Source of the DNA: Polynucleobacter necessarius
Lineage (GTDB): Bacteria; Pseudomonadota; Gammaproteobacteria; Burkholderiales; Burkholderiaceae
Assembly (NCBI RefSeq): GCF_900095205.1
Contig: NZ_LT606951.1
Span: 310,001 to 374,000 of the forward strand
Length of the DNA stretch: 64,000 bases
Direction: 5' to 3'
A model generated the notes under the pieces. That model was not told the origin of the DNA, ran no database searches, and saw nothing but the letters and a program-made list of their open reading frames with translations. Below are positions 19,924 to 30,071 of this stretch, piece by piece. A program made the position numbers and the translations under genes. Every line of letters begins with the position of its first letter. The stretch's first letter is position 1.

Positions 19924-19975
19924 ATGTTTCCAAACTAAAGATGAAACTACTTTACTGAAATTTCTCTAAGTTTGC

Positions 19976-21376
19976 TTAGCTCGCTGCACTTTCTGGAGGC
20001 ATTATTGATTTTGGCTTTCTACGACGCCGTCTTTTTGTCGTATTGGAGCCGTTGCTGGGCTCACTTTTGACGCTGATCATCAACGCATCTTGACCGGCTG
20101 GGTCGGCCGCAATGAAGTCGGTCCACCATTGGCCAACCGCAGGATTCAGTTCCCCAGTAGCACAACGCAGCAACATAAAGTCATACCCTGCTCTAAAACG
20201 GGGAGATTCAATTAAACGGGATGGGTAGCGACCTACACGCCTCTCAAAGCGGGGTTGCATAGCCCAAATCTCGCGCATATCACTTTCAAAGCGGCGTTGG
20301 ATTGTGACGCTATTACTTTGGGTGGCGATCGTGTCGTCCATTGCATCATGAAGCGCAGGAATATTGGTCATACCTTTAGCGGTATTGGCCCGCCAATTTT
20401 TTAGTAAATCAGGCCAAAGTAGGGTTGCGAACAAAAATCCAGCGGAAACACTTTTGCCAGATTGAATGCGTTGGTCAGTGTTGGCCAAAGCAAGCTTTAC
20501 AAAATGATTCGCTCCCTTGGAGTCTTCGCCGTCATCGAGAATATGATCCAGTAGAGGTAGAAGTCCATGATGAAGGCCAGCTTCCTTTAGTCCTTGAATC
20601 GCTGCCCATGAGTACCCAGACATTAAAAGCTTCAGAATCTCATCAAAGAGTCGAGTAGAGGGAACATCGTTTAGTAACTTTCCAAGCTTTGCAATCGATT
20701 CGCGAGTGGCGCCATCCAATTGAAAACCAGTTTTAGCTGCAAAGCGAATGGCCCTGAGCATACGCACAGGATCTTCACGATATCGCTTGGCAGGATCTCC
20801 AATCATGCGCAAGGTTTTCTTTTGCATATCCGCCATACCGCCGTGATAGTCAAGGATGGTCTCAGATGAAGGATTGTAATACATTGCATTAATTGTGAAG
20901 TCACGTCTTGCGGCATCTTCACCTTGAGATCCCCAAACGTTATCTCTTAGGATTTGACCGCTTTCGGCGACATGGTCTCCAGCTTTATCCAATAAGGCTC
21001 TGAAGGTCGAAACTTCGATAATTTCAGGGTGACCTTTGCCAAAAAAAGTAACGTGCACTATCTGAAAGCGACGGCCAATAAGGCGAGCTTTGCGAAATAG
21101 CTTTTGTACTTGATCGGGTGTTGCATTGGTTGCTACGTCAAAATCTTTCGGGCTGATTCCTAATGCCAGATCTCGAACAGCACCACCAACAATAAAGGCT
21201 TCATAACCTGCTTGCTGTAGTGTGTTGGTAACCTTTACTGCATTTTTAGAAAGCAAGTGAGGATCAATGTGATGTGCTTTTTTGGGAATGCGTTTTGGAG
21301 CACCAGTATTGTTGGCCTGCGTATGTTTGACCATGGGGTCACGTCGCAGAATGCGTTTAATAAATTTTGTGATCAT
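19976..21376 (-). CDS. pcnB: poly(A) polymerase I
   Basis: Adds poly(A) tails to RNA 3' ends and so promotes decay. It has 466 residues. The nucleotidyltransferase core is shown by FIVGGAVRDLALGISPKDFD near residue 62, followed by the RNA-binding helical region with PVRMLRAIRFAAKTGFQL. The C-terminus is strongly basic (TTKRRRRRKPK), typical of PcnB and not of CCA-adding enzymes. Its start overlaps the stop of the HAD phosphatase gene by four bases (ATGA), so the two are translationally linked. Confidence 0.95.
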   Translation of the reverse strand: MITKFIKRILRRDPMVKHTQANNTGAPKRIPKKAHHIDPHLLSKNAVKVTNTLQQAGYEAFIVGGAVRDLALGISPKDFDVATNATPDQVQKLFRKARLIGRRFQIVHVTFFGKGHPEIIEVSTFRALLDKAGDHVAESGQILRDNVWGSQGEDAARRDFTINAMYYNPSSETILDYHGGMADMQKKTLRMIGDPAKRYREDPVRMLRAIRFAAKTGFQLDGATRESIAKLGKLLNDVPSTRLFDEILKLLMSGYSWAAIQGLKEAGLHHGLLPLLDHILDDGEDSKGANHFVKLALANTDQRIQSGKSVSAGFLFATLLWPDLLKNWRANTAKGMTNIPALHDAMDDTIATQSNSVTIQRRFESDMREIWAMQPRFERRVGRYPSRLIESPRFRAGYDFMLLRCATGELNPAVGQWWTDFIAADPAGQDALMISVKSEPSNGSNTTKRRRRRKPKSIMPPESAAS

Positions 21377-22053
21377 GCGAACAATTCAAGAATAGGCCAG
21401 TTACGCTTATTCGCCTCATTGCGAAGACGATCATCTGGATTTGTGGCAACAGGATGACTGACCTTTTCCAACAAGGGAAGGTCGTTCATGGAATCAGAAT
21501 AAAAATAACTGTATGGCAAAGTATCTAATGATAATTTTTGAGAGGCTAACCAATCGTGAAGATTTTGTATCTTGCCTTCGCGAAAATTAGGGATGCCTTT
21601 AACTTCCCCGCTGTAGTTGGCTAAAGGCTGATTTTCTATAGTGGCCGGCTCTGTGGCAATCAGACGTTCAATACCAAAACTTTCAACAATTGGGTGAGTG
21701 ACAAAGCTATTAGTAGCTGTAATTACACAACAAAGATCACCCGCATCTTGATGCCGCTTTACAAGATCAACGGCTTCTTGGCGAAGTTGACCATGAATTA
21801 CCTCCTTCATAAAAGTATCGTGCCACTCTTTTAGCTGTGCCCGGGAGTGTTCAGAAAGCGGCTTCAAAGCAAAGCGTAGAAATTCATGAATATCCAGCTT
21901 CCCCTCTTTATAGTCCTGATAAAAACGTTCATTTTGGCGAGCATAGTATTCGCTATCAACAACGCCGATGCGAGCCAAAAATTGACCCCATTCGTAATCA
22001 CTATCGCAAGGTAAAAGAGTGTGGTCTAAATCGAAAAGGGCTAGCTGAGTCAC
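21373..22053 (-). CDS. HAD-superfamily phosphatase (SerB-like, subfamily IB)
   Basis: Cytosolic phosphatase of 226 residues. HAD motif I FDLDHTLLP at the N-terminus supplies the nucleophile Asp and the acid/base Asp. Motif II Thr lies in CCVITATNSF and motif III/IV in YFYSDSMNDLPLL. Similar proteins are annotated as phosphoserine-phosphatase-like; whether it is the true SerB cannot be told. It lies between hda (19 bases upstream) and pcnB (four-base overlap). Confidence 0.87.
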   Translation of the reverse strand: MTQLALFDLDHTLLPCDSDYEWGQFLARIGVVDSEYYARQNERFYQDYKEGKLDIHEFLRFALKPLSEHSRAQLKEWHDTFMKEVIHGQLRQEAVDLVKRHQDAGDLCCVITATNSFVTHPIVESFGIERLIATEPATIENQPLANYSGEVKGIPNFREGKIQNLHDWLASQKLSLDTLPYSYFYSDSMNDLPLLEKVSHPVATNPDDRLRNEANKRNWPILELFA

Positions 22054-22072
22054 GTATTGAATATTGAATAAA

Positions 22073-22828
22073 TTATTTGGGCTGTAAGAGTTCGCGCACT
22101 AGAGGTAAGGTTACAGCACGTCTTGTTTCTAGTGAATAAGCATCTAATGCGTCAATTAATGCCATTAAGCTCGGCATATCTCGGTAAAAGCGATTTAAAA
22201 GCCATGGCAAGACCTCAGGAGATAAAACAAGCCCACGTGCTTTGGCTGCCTCGCTTAATGCCTGTATTTTCTCATCATCATCCAGAAGTTGCGTCTGAAA
22301 GACTAAACCCCAGCCCAGTCGTGTTCGTAAGTCTTCTCTAAGCTTTAAATTTGCAGGAGCTTCTTTGCCCGTCATAAAAATATGAATTGCCTTGCTGGCT
22401 TGGATTACGTTGAGGATACGAAATAGTGATCCTATAAGCCGGTCATCGAGATGATCTACATCATCTACGGTGATGACTGATGGGGTATCACTTTGCGCCA
22501 TCGCGCTGATATTCTCTTCAAGTCGAACCCATGAAGCTGGCTCTGTCGAACTGAGGGAAACGTGTTTTAAGCCCGCAAGTTGAGCTGCGTTTCCAATCGC
22601 ATCGAGTAAATGGGTGCGCCCAGAACCCTCGGGCCCCCACCAGTAAATCCAGCGCTGATTTAATGGGTTGTTAGAAACTTCCGTAGTGGGTGTACCCCAA
22701 GATTGCTCGATATCTTTTAAGGCTGAAATTAATGCGAGATCTTTTCCAGGCAGATAATTTTCTAAGCTAGCAGTAGGTGAGTGGCTGATATCTAGCGCAA
22801 ATTGTTTAGGGAGCGGGAGTGTATTCAT
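22073..22828 (-). CDS. hda: DnaA regulatory inactivator Hda
   Basis: With the DNA sliding clamp, Hda stimulates ATP hydrolysis by DnaA after initiation. It is a short AAA+ protein of about 251 residues. The Walker A-like loop is GPEGSGRTHLLDAIG and Walker B is VITVDDVDHLDD. The N-terminus MNTLPLPKQFALDIS has a QL/QF-type clamp-binding element (PKQFALDI). Start ATG is at 22828; a longer frame from TTG 22855 would overlap the upstream permease gene. Confidence 0.9.
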   Translation of the reverse strand: MNTLPLPKQFALDISHSPTASLENYLPGKDLALISALKDIEQSWGTPTTEVSNNPLNQRWIYWWGPEGSGRTHLLDAIGNAAQLAGLKHVSLSSTEPASWVRLEENISAMAQSDTPSVITVDDVDHLDDRLIGSLFRILNVIQASKAIHIFMTGKEAPANLKLREDLRTRLGWGLVFQTQLLDDDEKIQALSEAAKARGLVLSPEVLPWLLNRFYRDMPSLMALIDALDAYSLETRRAVTLPLVRELLQPK

Positions 22829-22839
22829 TGCTACCAAAT

Positions 22840-23829
22840 TTATTTTTGATACCAAGAGCTTTGTGTATAGACTGACCAGAGATACTTAACTAGCACTAGG
22901 CTCACTGCACTAATTGGCAGTGCTAGTAAGACGCCGAAGAAGCCAAACAACTTGCCGAATAAAAGCAAAGCAAACAAGACTGCAACCGGATGTAAACCGA
23001 TACGCTCACCGACAAGACGAGGTGTTAAGAAGAAGCCCTCTAGGAATTGTCCAATACCAAACAAAATCAGAACCATAATAATTTCGCCGCCTGGGCCAAA
23101 TTGAAGAAGTGCTGATACGGTGGCTAGCGTAAGACCTAAGGTAATACCAATATAGGGAATCACAATCATGAGAGCAGTGAAGACACCAAGTGCTGCAGCA
23201 CCTTTGACACCAATCAAACTTAATCCAGCGCTGTAATAGATTGCCATGATTGAGATCACAATCAACATGCCGCGTAAGTATTGTGAAAGCAATCCATCGG
23301 TATGCATCGCCAAGTGATGAACAGTTTCTTGGGCGCGAACAGGAACAAGACTTTTTACTAAGCTAAAAAAATGATTCCAGTCCATCAATAAATAAAACAT
23401 CACAAAAATAATCAGCACCGCATTAACAAATCCAGCGATCACAGAACTACCAGACATCAAAACAGTGCTGATGGTTGAAGACATCAAACTGTCAGCGTTG
23501 TCATTAATATGCTCAGTAATTTTTTGGGTAGCGCTTGCTTTGAGGGTGCCCCAATCAACATCAATGTGAAATTCACTGAGTTTTGGGCCTAGCCAGGCCT
23601 GAGTATTCGCAATCCAATCAGGAAGTTGGGCTTTAATGAGGGGGATCTCATACCTAAGAAGGCTAATTAGCAGGCTGAGGATGCCTAATAAGAGGGTAAT
23701 GCCGACAAGCATGGATATGGCTGCGGCAAGCGCTTGGGGTACGCGGCGCTGCTCAAGCCATAAGCAAACAGGGCGTAGGGCATACGCCAGAATGAATGCG
23801 GTGAGAAAAGGGGTAAAAATTTCGGCCAT
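22840..23829 (-). CDS. AI-2E family transporter (PerM/YhhT type), possibly short at the N-terminus
   Basis: Integral membrane protein of 329 residues with about seven hydrophobic segments. The C-terminal half carries the conserved [20 protein letters not shown] and [19 protein letters not shown] stretches. Members export autoinducer-2 or act as sodium/proton antiporters; the substrate here is unknown. The protein begins [16 protein letters not shown], which is usually the second half of the first hairpin, so about 20 residues may be missing. A TGA lies in frame seven bases upstream and no other frame there encodes a hydrophobic segment. The gene is 11 bases before hda. Confidence 0.82.
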   Translation of the reverse strand: MAEIFTPFLTAFILAYALRPVCLWLEQRRVPQALAAAISMLVGITLLLGILSLLISLLRYEIPLIKAQLPDWIANTQAWLGPKLSEFHIDVDWGTLKASATQKITEHINDNADSLMSSTISTVLMSGSSVIAGFVNAVLIIFVMFYLLMDWNHFFSLVKSLVPVRAQETVHHLAMHTDGLLSQYLRGMLIVISIMAIYYSAGLSLIGVKGAAALGVFTALMIVIPYIGITLGLTLATVSALLQFGPGGEIIMVLILFGIGQFLEGFFLTPRLVGERIGLHPVAVLFALLLFGKLFGFFGVLLALPISAVSLVLVKYLWSVYTQSSWYQK

Positions 23830-23903
23830 CTTGCTTCAATCTTCTAGAATTCAATGATTCTACTGACGAAGTAGTATTTTTTACTAATATTCCGGCTTCT
23901 GAC

Positions 23904-24956
23904 ATGACTTCATCTACTAATTCTTCCTCAAAAGGCCTTTCCTACCGTGACGCTGGCGTTGATATCGACGCTGGGGACGATTTGGTTGATCGTATTAAGC
24001 CGCTAGCTAAGAAAACCATGCGCGAGGGCGTTTTGGCTGGGATTGGTGGCTTTGGTGCCCTTTTTGAGGTGCCTAAGCGCTACAAAGAGCCGGTATTGGT
24101 ATCAGGCACCGATGGAGTGGGTACCAAGCTCCGATTGGCTTTTGAATGGAATCGCCATGAAACCATCGGCCAAGACTTGGTGGCAATGAGCGTCAATGAC
24201 ATCCTAGTGCAGGGCGCGGAACCCCTCTTTTTCCTAGATTACTTTGCTTGCGGCAAGTTGACTGTGGATACGGCGGCAACGGTCGTTGGTGGTATTGCCA
24301 AAGGATGTGAGCTATCTGGCTGTGCATTGATTGGTGGCGAGGCAGCAGAAATGCCCGGCATGTACCCACCAGGTGAATATGATTTGGCTGGTTTTGCAGT
24401 GGGCGCTGTTGAAAAATCTAAAATCATTGCCGGAGCGACGATAGTTCCTGGTGATGTAGTGTTGGCCATCGGCTCTAGTGGCGCACACTCCAATGGTTAT
24501 TCATTGGTGCGCAAGATTATTGAGCGAGCGGGTGCAAAGCCAAGTGATGATTTAGGGGGCCGTTCATTGGGCGACGTCGTGATGGCGCCAACCGAAATTT
24601 ACGTGAAGCCACTTCTCAAATTGATTTCTGAAATCAATGTAAAAGGTATGGCGCATATTACTGGCGGTGGTTTGGTAGATAACGTGCCCCGTGTGCTTCC
24701 AGCAAATACGCAAGCAGTTTTGCATCGCGATAGCTGGCAAATGCCAGAACTCTTCCGTTGGTTGCAAATGAAGGGTGGCGTAGCAGATGTTGAAATGGTG
24801 CGTGTATTTAACTGCGGCATTGGGATGGTTGTCATTGTGGCGCCTAATGAAATGGACGCTGCAATCCAATCATTAACCGCTCAAGGTCTCAAAGCGTGGA
24901 CGGTTGGGGAAGTGGTTGAGCGTCCGAAAGACGCACCTCAAACTATCGTAATTTAA
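23904..24956 (+). CDS. purM: phosphoribosylformylglycinamidine cyclo-ligase (AIR synthetase)
   Basis: Fifth step of purine synthesis. It has 350 residues with the family motifs [49 protein letters not shown], and [16 protein letters not shown]. The gene is divergent from the permease-hda operon and convergent with miaA, with only one base between the two stop codons. Confidence 0.97.
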   Translation: MTSSTNSSSKGLSYRDAGVDIDAGDDLVDRIKPLAKKTMREGVLAGIGGFGALFEVPKRYKEPVLVSGTDGVGTKLRLAFEWNRHETIGQDLVAMSVNDILVQGAEPLFFLDYFACGKLTVDTAATVVGGIAKGCELSGCALIGGEAAEMPGMYPPGEYDLAGFAVGAVEKSKIIAGATIVPGDVVLAIGSSGAHSNGYSLVRKIIERAGAKPSDDLGGRSLGDVVMAPTEIYVKPLLKLISEINVKGMAHITGGGLVDNVPRVLPANTQAVLHRDSWQMPELFRWLQMKGGVADVEMVRVFNCGIGMVVIVAPNEMDAAIQSLTAQGLKAWTVGEVVERPKDAPQTIVI

Positions 24957-24957
24957 T

Positions 24958-25962
24958 TTATCTGCTGAAGTTTTCTTTGCAGTAGTTCAGGGCCGCCTTC
25001 AACTCCTCAGGGTTGAACGGGTCGAATGTTTTTCTTCCCTCAATGGCGCGCAGCCATGTCAATTGTCTTTTGCCAAGCTGCCTGGTTGCAGCTAAAGCTT
25101 TGTAGCGCATTTGATCAGCGTCTATTTGTCCATTTAGGAATTCCCAAGCTTGTCGATAACCCACCGAGCGAATCGCTGGTAGGTCAGCGTGCAATCCAGT
25201 GTTGGCTCGCAGAGTTTTGACTTCATCGATAAAACCTGCTGAGAGCATTTCATCAAACCGTTTTTCTAAATTGAGGTGCAATCGCTTCCGATCGCTTGGC
25301 TCGAGAGAAACTAAATTAATCCACGGTGGAATGGTAGAATCTTCTCTACCATCTTCGCTCGGTGAGTCGGCGAGGAGCGCGGACATTGGTTTGCCGGTGA
25401 TTTCAAAAACTTCTAATGCACGCTGTACTCGTTGTGAGTCATTCGGCTTTAAACGAGCAGCAGTTTCCGGATCAATCTTGGCGAGCTTATCGTGCATCGC
25501 TGGCCAGCCAATTAATTTACCTTTCTCATCTAAGCTAGCCCGTATTTCTGGATTTGCTGGGGGTAATGAAGAGAGTCCATACGCCCATGCACGCCAGTAC
25601 AACATGGTTCCGCCGACGACGACTGGAATATTGCCTCGTTCGCGAATCTCTGTACAAAGTCGTTTTGCGTCCTTGGCAAACCGAGCTGCTGAATACACCT
25701 CAGTAGGCTCAATAATGTCTATCAAGTGGTGAATAACAGCAGCTTGCTCTGCTTTTGTAGGTTTAGCGCTGCCAATATCTAAACCGCGATAGACCAATGC
25801 AGAATCCATGCTGATAAGTTCAATGGATAAGCCAATAGATTTAGCGTACTCAGCCAAGCTCATGGCGAGATGAGTCTTGCCTGCGCCTGTAGGCCCAACA
25901 ATACAAAGAATCGGGGCTTCGTTTGGAGTATGCTTTGGCTGAATGTAGGGTTCAGTTGGCAT
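24958..25962 (-). CDS. miaA: tRNA dimethylallyltransferase
   Basis: Adds a dimethylallyl group to A37 of tRNAs that read UNN codons. The P-loop is IVGPTGAGKTHLAMSLAE, followed by SMDSALVYRGLDIGSAKP and VVVGGTMLYWRAW. The central region has the RVQRALEVFEITGKPMS signature. I choose ATG at 25962 (MPTEPYIQPKH), 334 residues; the frame is open to a TTG at 26001. Confidence 0.95.
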   Translation of the reverse strand: MPTEPYIQPKHTPNEAPILCIVGPTGAGKTHLAMSLAEYAKSIGLSIELISMDSALVYRGLDIGSAKPTKAEQAAVIHHLIDIIEPTEVYSAARFAKDAKRLCTEIRERGNIPVVVGGTMLYWRAWAYGLSSLPPANPEIRASLDEKGKLIGWPAMHDKLAKIDPETAARLKPNDSQRVQRALEVFEITGKPMSALLADSPSEDGREDSTIPPWINLVSLEPSDRKRLHLNLEKRFDEMLSAGFIDEVKTLRANTGLHADLPAIRSVGYRQAWEFLNGQIDADQMRYKALAATRQLGKRQLTWLRAIEGRKTFDPFNPEELKAALNYCKENFSR

Positions 25963-26020
25963 ACCCGATTTTAAGAGCCTGTTAATATCCGCAACAATCA
26001 ATTAGTTTGAGAGTGATTTG

Positions 26021-26665
26021 ATGGAAACCCTTTTGCAAATCAGTGATTTATTACTACATATTGATAAACATCTGGATGTGGTGATACAGCAATACGGCCC
26101 TTGGGCATACGGCCTCTTATTTGCCATTGTTTTTGCAGAGACGGGTTTAGTAATTGCACCATTTTTGCCGGGCGACTCTCTTTTGTTCATTGCGGGCGCT
26201 TATTGCGCTACCGAGCATTTCAATATTTGGACCTTATGCATTGGTTTATTAATTGCGGCAGTAGCTGGTAATACGGTGAACTATTTCATTGGTCGCTGGA
26301 TTGGAAAAAGAGTCTTTAGTAGTCAATCGCGCTGGATTGATCAGGGTGCCTTATTAAAGACACATGCTTTCTATGAAAAGCATGGTGGTAAGACCATTAT
26401 CCTTGCCCGTTTCTTGCCAATCATTCGAACTTTTGCGCCCTTTATTGCAGGTGTATCGGAAATGAATTTTTCACGTTTCCAGTTTTTTAATATCACCGGC
26501 GCTGCACTATGGGTTTTTGGACTAGTGATTGCTGGCTATTTCTTTGGAAATATTCCTATTATTCGGCAGAATCTGAACGTGATCGTATTAGTTGGTGTAG
26601 GCGCGGCTGCTGTACCAGTTTTATTTGCAGCGCTTTACAAGATTTTTCAGCGTAAGAAAAACTAA
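26021..26665 (+). CDS. DedA family membrane protein
   Basis: Inner-membrane protein of about 214 residues from the DedA/VTT family; some members flip undecaprenyl phosphate or phosphatidylethanolamine. Conserved motifs are seen: FAETGLVIAPFLPGDSLLF with the acidic residue, and ARFLPIIRTFAPFIAGVSEM with the arginines in re-entrant loops. Four or five membrane segments follow the usual pattern. An ATG at 26021 is preferred over the TTG three bases upstream. It is divergent from miaA. Confidence 0.9.
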   Translation: METLLQISDLLLHIDKHLDVVIQQYGPWAYGLLFAIVFAETGLVIAPFLPGDSLLFIAGAYCATEHFNIWTLCIGLLIAAVAGNTVNYFIGRWIGKRVFSSQSRWIDQGALLKTHAFYEKHGGKTIILARFLPIIRTFAPFIAGVSEMNFSRFQFFNITGAALWVFGLVIAGYFFGNIPIIRQNLNVIVLVGVGAAAVPVLFAALYKIFQRKKN

Positions 26666-26707
26666 TATAGAAAATTAGTTAAAGAGCTAAAGCCAAAGTT
26701 CATTGCT

Positions 26708-27551
26708 TTAGTGCAACTTGGTTTGGCTTTCGAGGGTAGCAATGTGCTTACGAATATCGCTTGCATCTTCTGCCTCGGGCAATTCACTGAGATAGCGGTG
26801 CATATCTGCTAAAGCAGGACGCAAATACTCGAGCTGAGCAAAGATTAATCCTCGGTCACGAATCTCTTCGATGGAGTCTGGCAGCAGAATCACTAAACGC
26901 TCCTGAATGCCTAGTAGTCGCTCCCAGCGCTCGTGCTCGGAGTAAATCATTTTGAGATTTTTTAAATAGCGCAACAAAATTTCTCTCGAGCTAGAAGCGC
27001 GTAAGAAGATATTCAGAGGCAGGCTGAGTTCACCCCGATAGCCCTTGTGGCATCAAGATATGGATCTAGCATCTCCTGTAGTTGATTCTTAGAGAGAGAA
27101 TCGCCAGTTAAGGGATCCATGATTACTTTACCTTGTTGTAAAGATATGCGTATCATGAAATGATTTGGAAAAGAGACGCCACGAATTTTTAAGCCGATTT
27201 GATTACCTAATTCAATCATCAAAATAGCAAGTGAAATCGGAATGCCTCTACGATTCTCAAGCACATAATGTAAATAAGAATTCTCAGGTGCGTAAAAATC
27301 ATTCGGGTTTGGACCAAAACCCAATTCAGTGTAAAAAATGCTTCAGAATTTGTAATCGCTGAATAGGCGATGTGTCTGGGATTATATGCAGCTTTAATTT
27401 ATTTCCCAATTGATCAAGATGATCCAGCACCCCTTGTACATCTAAGTCAGGGTAAGCATGTTGCGCAAACGGCGATCGCTGCCTCCGTTAAAGGGAGGTG
27501 TTCGTCTTCGGCAACTAAGGATGTGAAATAGTCGAGTTGTTGTGTTGGCAT
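26708..27551 (-). pseudogene. broken SirB1-type transglutaminase-like/TPR protein
   Basis: Relic of the SirB1 family (transglutaminase-like domain plus TPR-like C-terminus; role unclear). The start MPTQQLDYFTSLVAEDEHLP is at 27551. I find three frame breaks: an extra T in GTTT near 27467-27469 (one fewer gives AIAVAQHAYPDLDVQ), a run of six A in place of five at 27333-27338 (fewer gives KHFYTELGFGPNPNDFY), and a missing base near 27042-27046 (one more A gives ATKGYRGELSLPLNIFL). Pieces with RRGIPISLAILMIELG and FPNHFMIRI identify the family. With three separate lesions, no full product is possible. Confidence 0.88.
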
Positions 27552-27555
27552 AAGT

Positions 27556-29109
27556 CTATTTTGCATGACGCAAGAATTTTTGCCAGCGAATTCCAACCAA
27601 ACCCAGGGATGCAAAGTAAACAATAGCAGCGATGCCTAACCACGCTGCTACAAGCCCTATACGAAGCCAAGGTTCAGCCTGTAAGGCAATCCAATTATGT
27701 GCAGTAGCCGCATAAAATAGGACTGCCGTGAAAGGAATGAGGGCCAGAAGCAATTGACCCAAGTACTTTATCCAGCCGGAGTTGGGTAGCGCTCCGCGCC
27801 GATGTAGGCCTATCCATAACAATGCTGCGTTGAGGCAGGCGCCAGTGCCCACAGACAGCGCAAGTCCAGCATGACCAAGCCAAGGAACAAAGATGAGATT
27901 AGCCAACTGTGTGGCTACTAATACGAGCAAACCAATCTTGACCGGAGTGCGAATATCTTGACGGGAATAAAAGCCTGGCGCCAAAATCTTTACAAGAATT
28001 AAGCCAATTAACCCAACACCATAAGCCGCCAATGCACGTTGTGCCATTAAGACATCCAGTGCATTGAATTTACCGTAGTGATACAAAACAGCCGCCAGCG
28101 GTTCGCCAAAAATGAAGAGTGCGAGCGCACAAGGTGCGGCCAATAAAAAGGTGAGCTGTAAGCCCCATATGAGCAATTCACCAGCATGTACTAAATCATT
28201 CTTGGCGTTGGCTTTACTTAGGCTGGGCAAAAGTACAGTGCCTAACGCAACCCCTAAAAGCGCTGTTGGAAACTCCATTAAGCGATCTGCATAAGATAGC
28301 CAAGAAACACTACCCGCTTGAAGGCGTGAAGCAATATTGGTATTAATGATCAGCGAGATTTGAGCGACTGACACCGCAAATACAGCGGGGCCCATTAATC
28401 GCAATACGCGTCTTGCATCTGGATTGTTGACAGCAGCTTTAATTGCGCTAGGCAATAAGCCAATGTGTGGTAGCAAACCAATCCGCGATAAAGCCGGGAT
28501 TTGAATGGCTAATTGCAATACGCCACCAAGAAGGACTCCAATACTCAAGGCATAAATGGGTTGCTCAAGATGAGGCGCTAAAAATAGAGCGCTGCCAATG
28601 AGAGCTAAATTCAGCAGAACTGGGGTGAAGGCTGGAATGGCAAAGTGCTGAAATGTGTTCAGAATCCCTGCTGAGAGCGAAACCAAGGAAATTAAGCCTA
28701 TATAAGGGAACATGATGCGAGTCATGACCACGCTGGCCTCGTATGCTGGGCCCCCTTTAAAGCCGGTTGCAATCGCTAAGATCAGTACTGGGGCACCAAT
28801 AACGCCAGCCAATACCGTGATGAGTAAAGCCCAAAATAAGAGGGTTGAAACGGCGTTGACGAGGATTTGGGCCTGTTTTTGATCCCCATTGCTCGAGATT
28901 TCGCCCAAAATGGGTACAAAAGCCTGAGAAAAGGCCCCCTCTGCGAATAGTCGACGCAGTAAATTTGGTAGTCTAAAAGCCACATTAAAGGCGTCCGTCC
29001 ACTCGGAAGCCCCGAAACTACGGGCAATCAGGGTCTCCCGGAGCAGGCCTGTAATACGGGACAGCATGGTTAGGGAGCTAACCTTGGCAGTGGCAGAAAG
29101 CAGGTTCAT
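27556..29109 (-). CDS. murJ: lipid II flippase MurJ
   Basis: Flips the peptidoglycan precursor lipid II across the inner membrane. The 517 residues form about 14 membrane segments. The N-terminus SRITGLLRETLIARSFGASEWTDAFNVAFR (shown here as SRITGLLRET and DAFNVAFRLPNLLRRLFAEG) carries the conserved arginines of the MVF/MurJ family. It is open along its whole length. It is upstream of the broken sirB1-like gene by four bases and divergent from rpsT. Confidence 0.95.
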   Translation of the reverse strand: MNLLSATAKVSSLTMLSRITGLLRETLIARSFGASEWTDAFNVAFRLPNLLRRLFAEGAFSQAFVPILGEISSNGDQKQAQILVNAVSTLLFWALLITVLAGVIGAPVLILAIATGFKGGPAYEASVVMTRIMFPYIGLISLVSLSAGILNTFQHFAIPAFTPVLLNLALIGSALFLAPHLEQPIYALSIGVLLGGVLQLAIQIPALSRIGLLPHIGLLPSAIKAAVNNPDARRVLRLMGPAVFAVSVAQISLIINTNIASRLQAGSVSWLSYADRLMEFPTALLGVALGTVLLPSLSKANAKNDLVHAGELLIWGLQLTFLLAAPCALALFIFGEPLAAVLYHYGKFNALDVLMAQRALAAYGVGLIGLILVKILAPGFYSRQDIRTPVKIGLLVLVATQLANLIFVPWLGHAGLALSVGTGACLNAALLWIGLHRRGALPNSGWIKYLGQLLLALIPFTAVLFYAATAHNWIALQAEPWLRIGLVAAWLGIAAIVYFASLGLVGIRWQKFLRHAK

Positions 29110-29264
29110 GAGCCGATTTTCACCTATTTATGAGTCGACTGGGCTTTTTTGCCCCTTTAAGGTAAAATCTTGGGTTTTGGCGAGCTTGCTTAAGAATCAA
29201 TCTAGCAAGTCCGCGAGATTTTTAACTAATCGCATTTTGCAATTTATAGAGGCAAGGTTTAAAG

Positions 29265-29528
29265 ATGGCCAATACAGCACAAGCGCGTAAGCGTGCACGC
29301 CAAGCAGTAAAACAAAACGAACACAATTCCAGTTTGCGTTCAAAGCTTCGTACTTCCATCAAGGCAGTTCGCAAAGCGATTGAAACTGGTGATAAAGTTG
29401 CGGCAGCTAAAGTATTTGCAGCAACTCAATCAACAATCGACAAGATTGCTGATAAAAAGATCGCCCACAAAAATACTGCAGCTCGTCAGAAGTCACGTTT
29501 GTCTGCAGCTATCAAGGCGATGGCGTAA
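29265..29528 (+). CDS. rpsT: 30S ribosomal protein S20
   Basis: Small-subunit protein of 87 residues that binds the 5' domain of 16S rRNA. It begins [20 protein letters not shown], the standard S20 start, and is rich in Lys, Arg and Ala. It stands alone opposite murJ and is closed by its own terminator. Confidence 0.98.
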   Translation: MANTAQARKRARQAVKQNEHNSSLRSKLRTSIKAVRKAIETGDKVAAAKVFAATQSTIDKIADKKIAHKNTAARQKSRLSAAIKAMA

Positions 29529-29570
29529 TGCAGATTTAGTTTTAGGCTGATCGATTCATTTCGATCTAAG

Positions 29571-29596
29571 CCCGCTCCTTATCAGAGCGGGTTTTT
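29571..29596 (+). terminator. rho-independent terminator after rpsT
   Basis: CCCGCTC (29571-29577) pairs with GAGCGGG (29585-29591) around the loop CTTATCA and is followed by five T. Confidence 0.9.
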
Positions 29597-29600
29597 GTTT

Positions 29601-29919
29601 TTAAGACTGGGCTGGGTTTGTTGGGTTGAACTCACACGCCTCTTCGATTGGTAGGCTGTTGTCTTTGGCAAAGTTCATGACAAAGTCTAGTGCTCGAGGA
29701 TCAAGATCCCCCAGTCTAGTATCAATAAATAACAACGCATTTCACTTTTGCAATAAGCACTGATCTGACATAGGGTGAATAAGTGAAGCGAGGGTCCCCG
29801 GAATCACCGGGTGGGCGAAAAGTAGCCATTACCCCGCACAGACGCTCCGCCCAATCGTTGGGCCGAAATGGTTTGCCAGAAGTGGTAATGCCTTGAATGA
29901 AAAGCTTTTTGTGGTTCAA
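29601..29919 (-). pseudogene. broken DUF3579 protein
   Basis: Small betaproteobacterial protein of unknown function. The first frame holds SGKPFRPNDWAERLCGVMAT, the hallmark of DUF3579, and stops after KCVVIY. The remaining part (DTRLGDLDPRALDFVMNFAK) is in the next frame and ends at 29601. The break is a four-base tandem duplication, AATA AATA at 29724-29731 on the plus strand. Removing one copy joins KCVVIDTRLGDLDPRAL, giving a normal protein of about 104 residues. The start is uncertain: a TTG at 29919 is the first candidate. Confidence 0.87.
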
Positions 29920-30071
29920 GTTCGCGTAATGATGGTCGTAAGAAATAGTGTTGCTAAATTCTCTAGCGTAACAGCCTGAGATGATCGTAAGATGACTTTA
30001 GGAGCTATTTTCGTGCAGTCGAAAGTTTGATGAAAAAAATGTAAGCCAAAACTTTAGTAGAAAACTCAACT

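Noticed and set aside
25199..25732. 177-residue frame opposite miaA
   Set aside because: Antisense shadow of miaA; no ribosome site or family motif.
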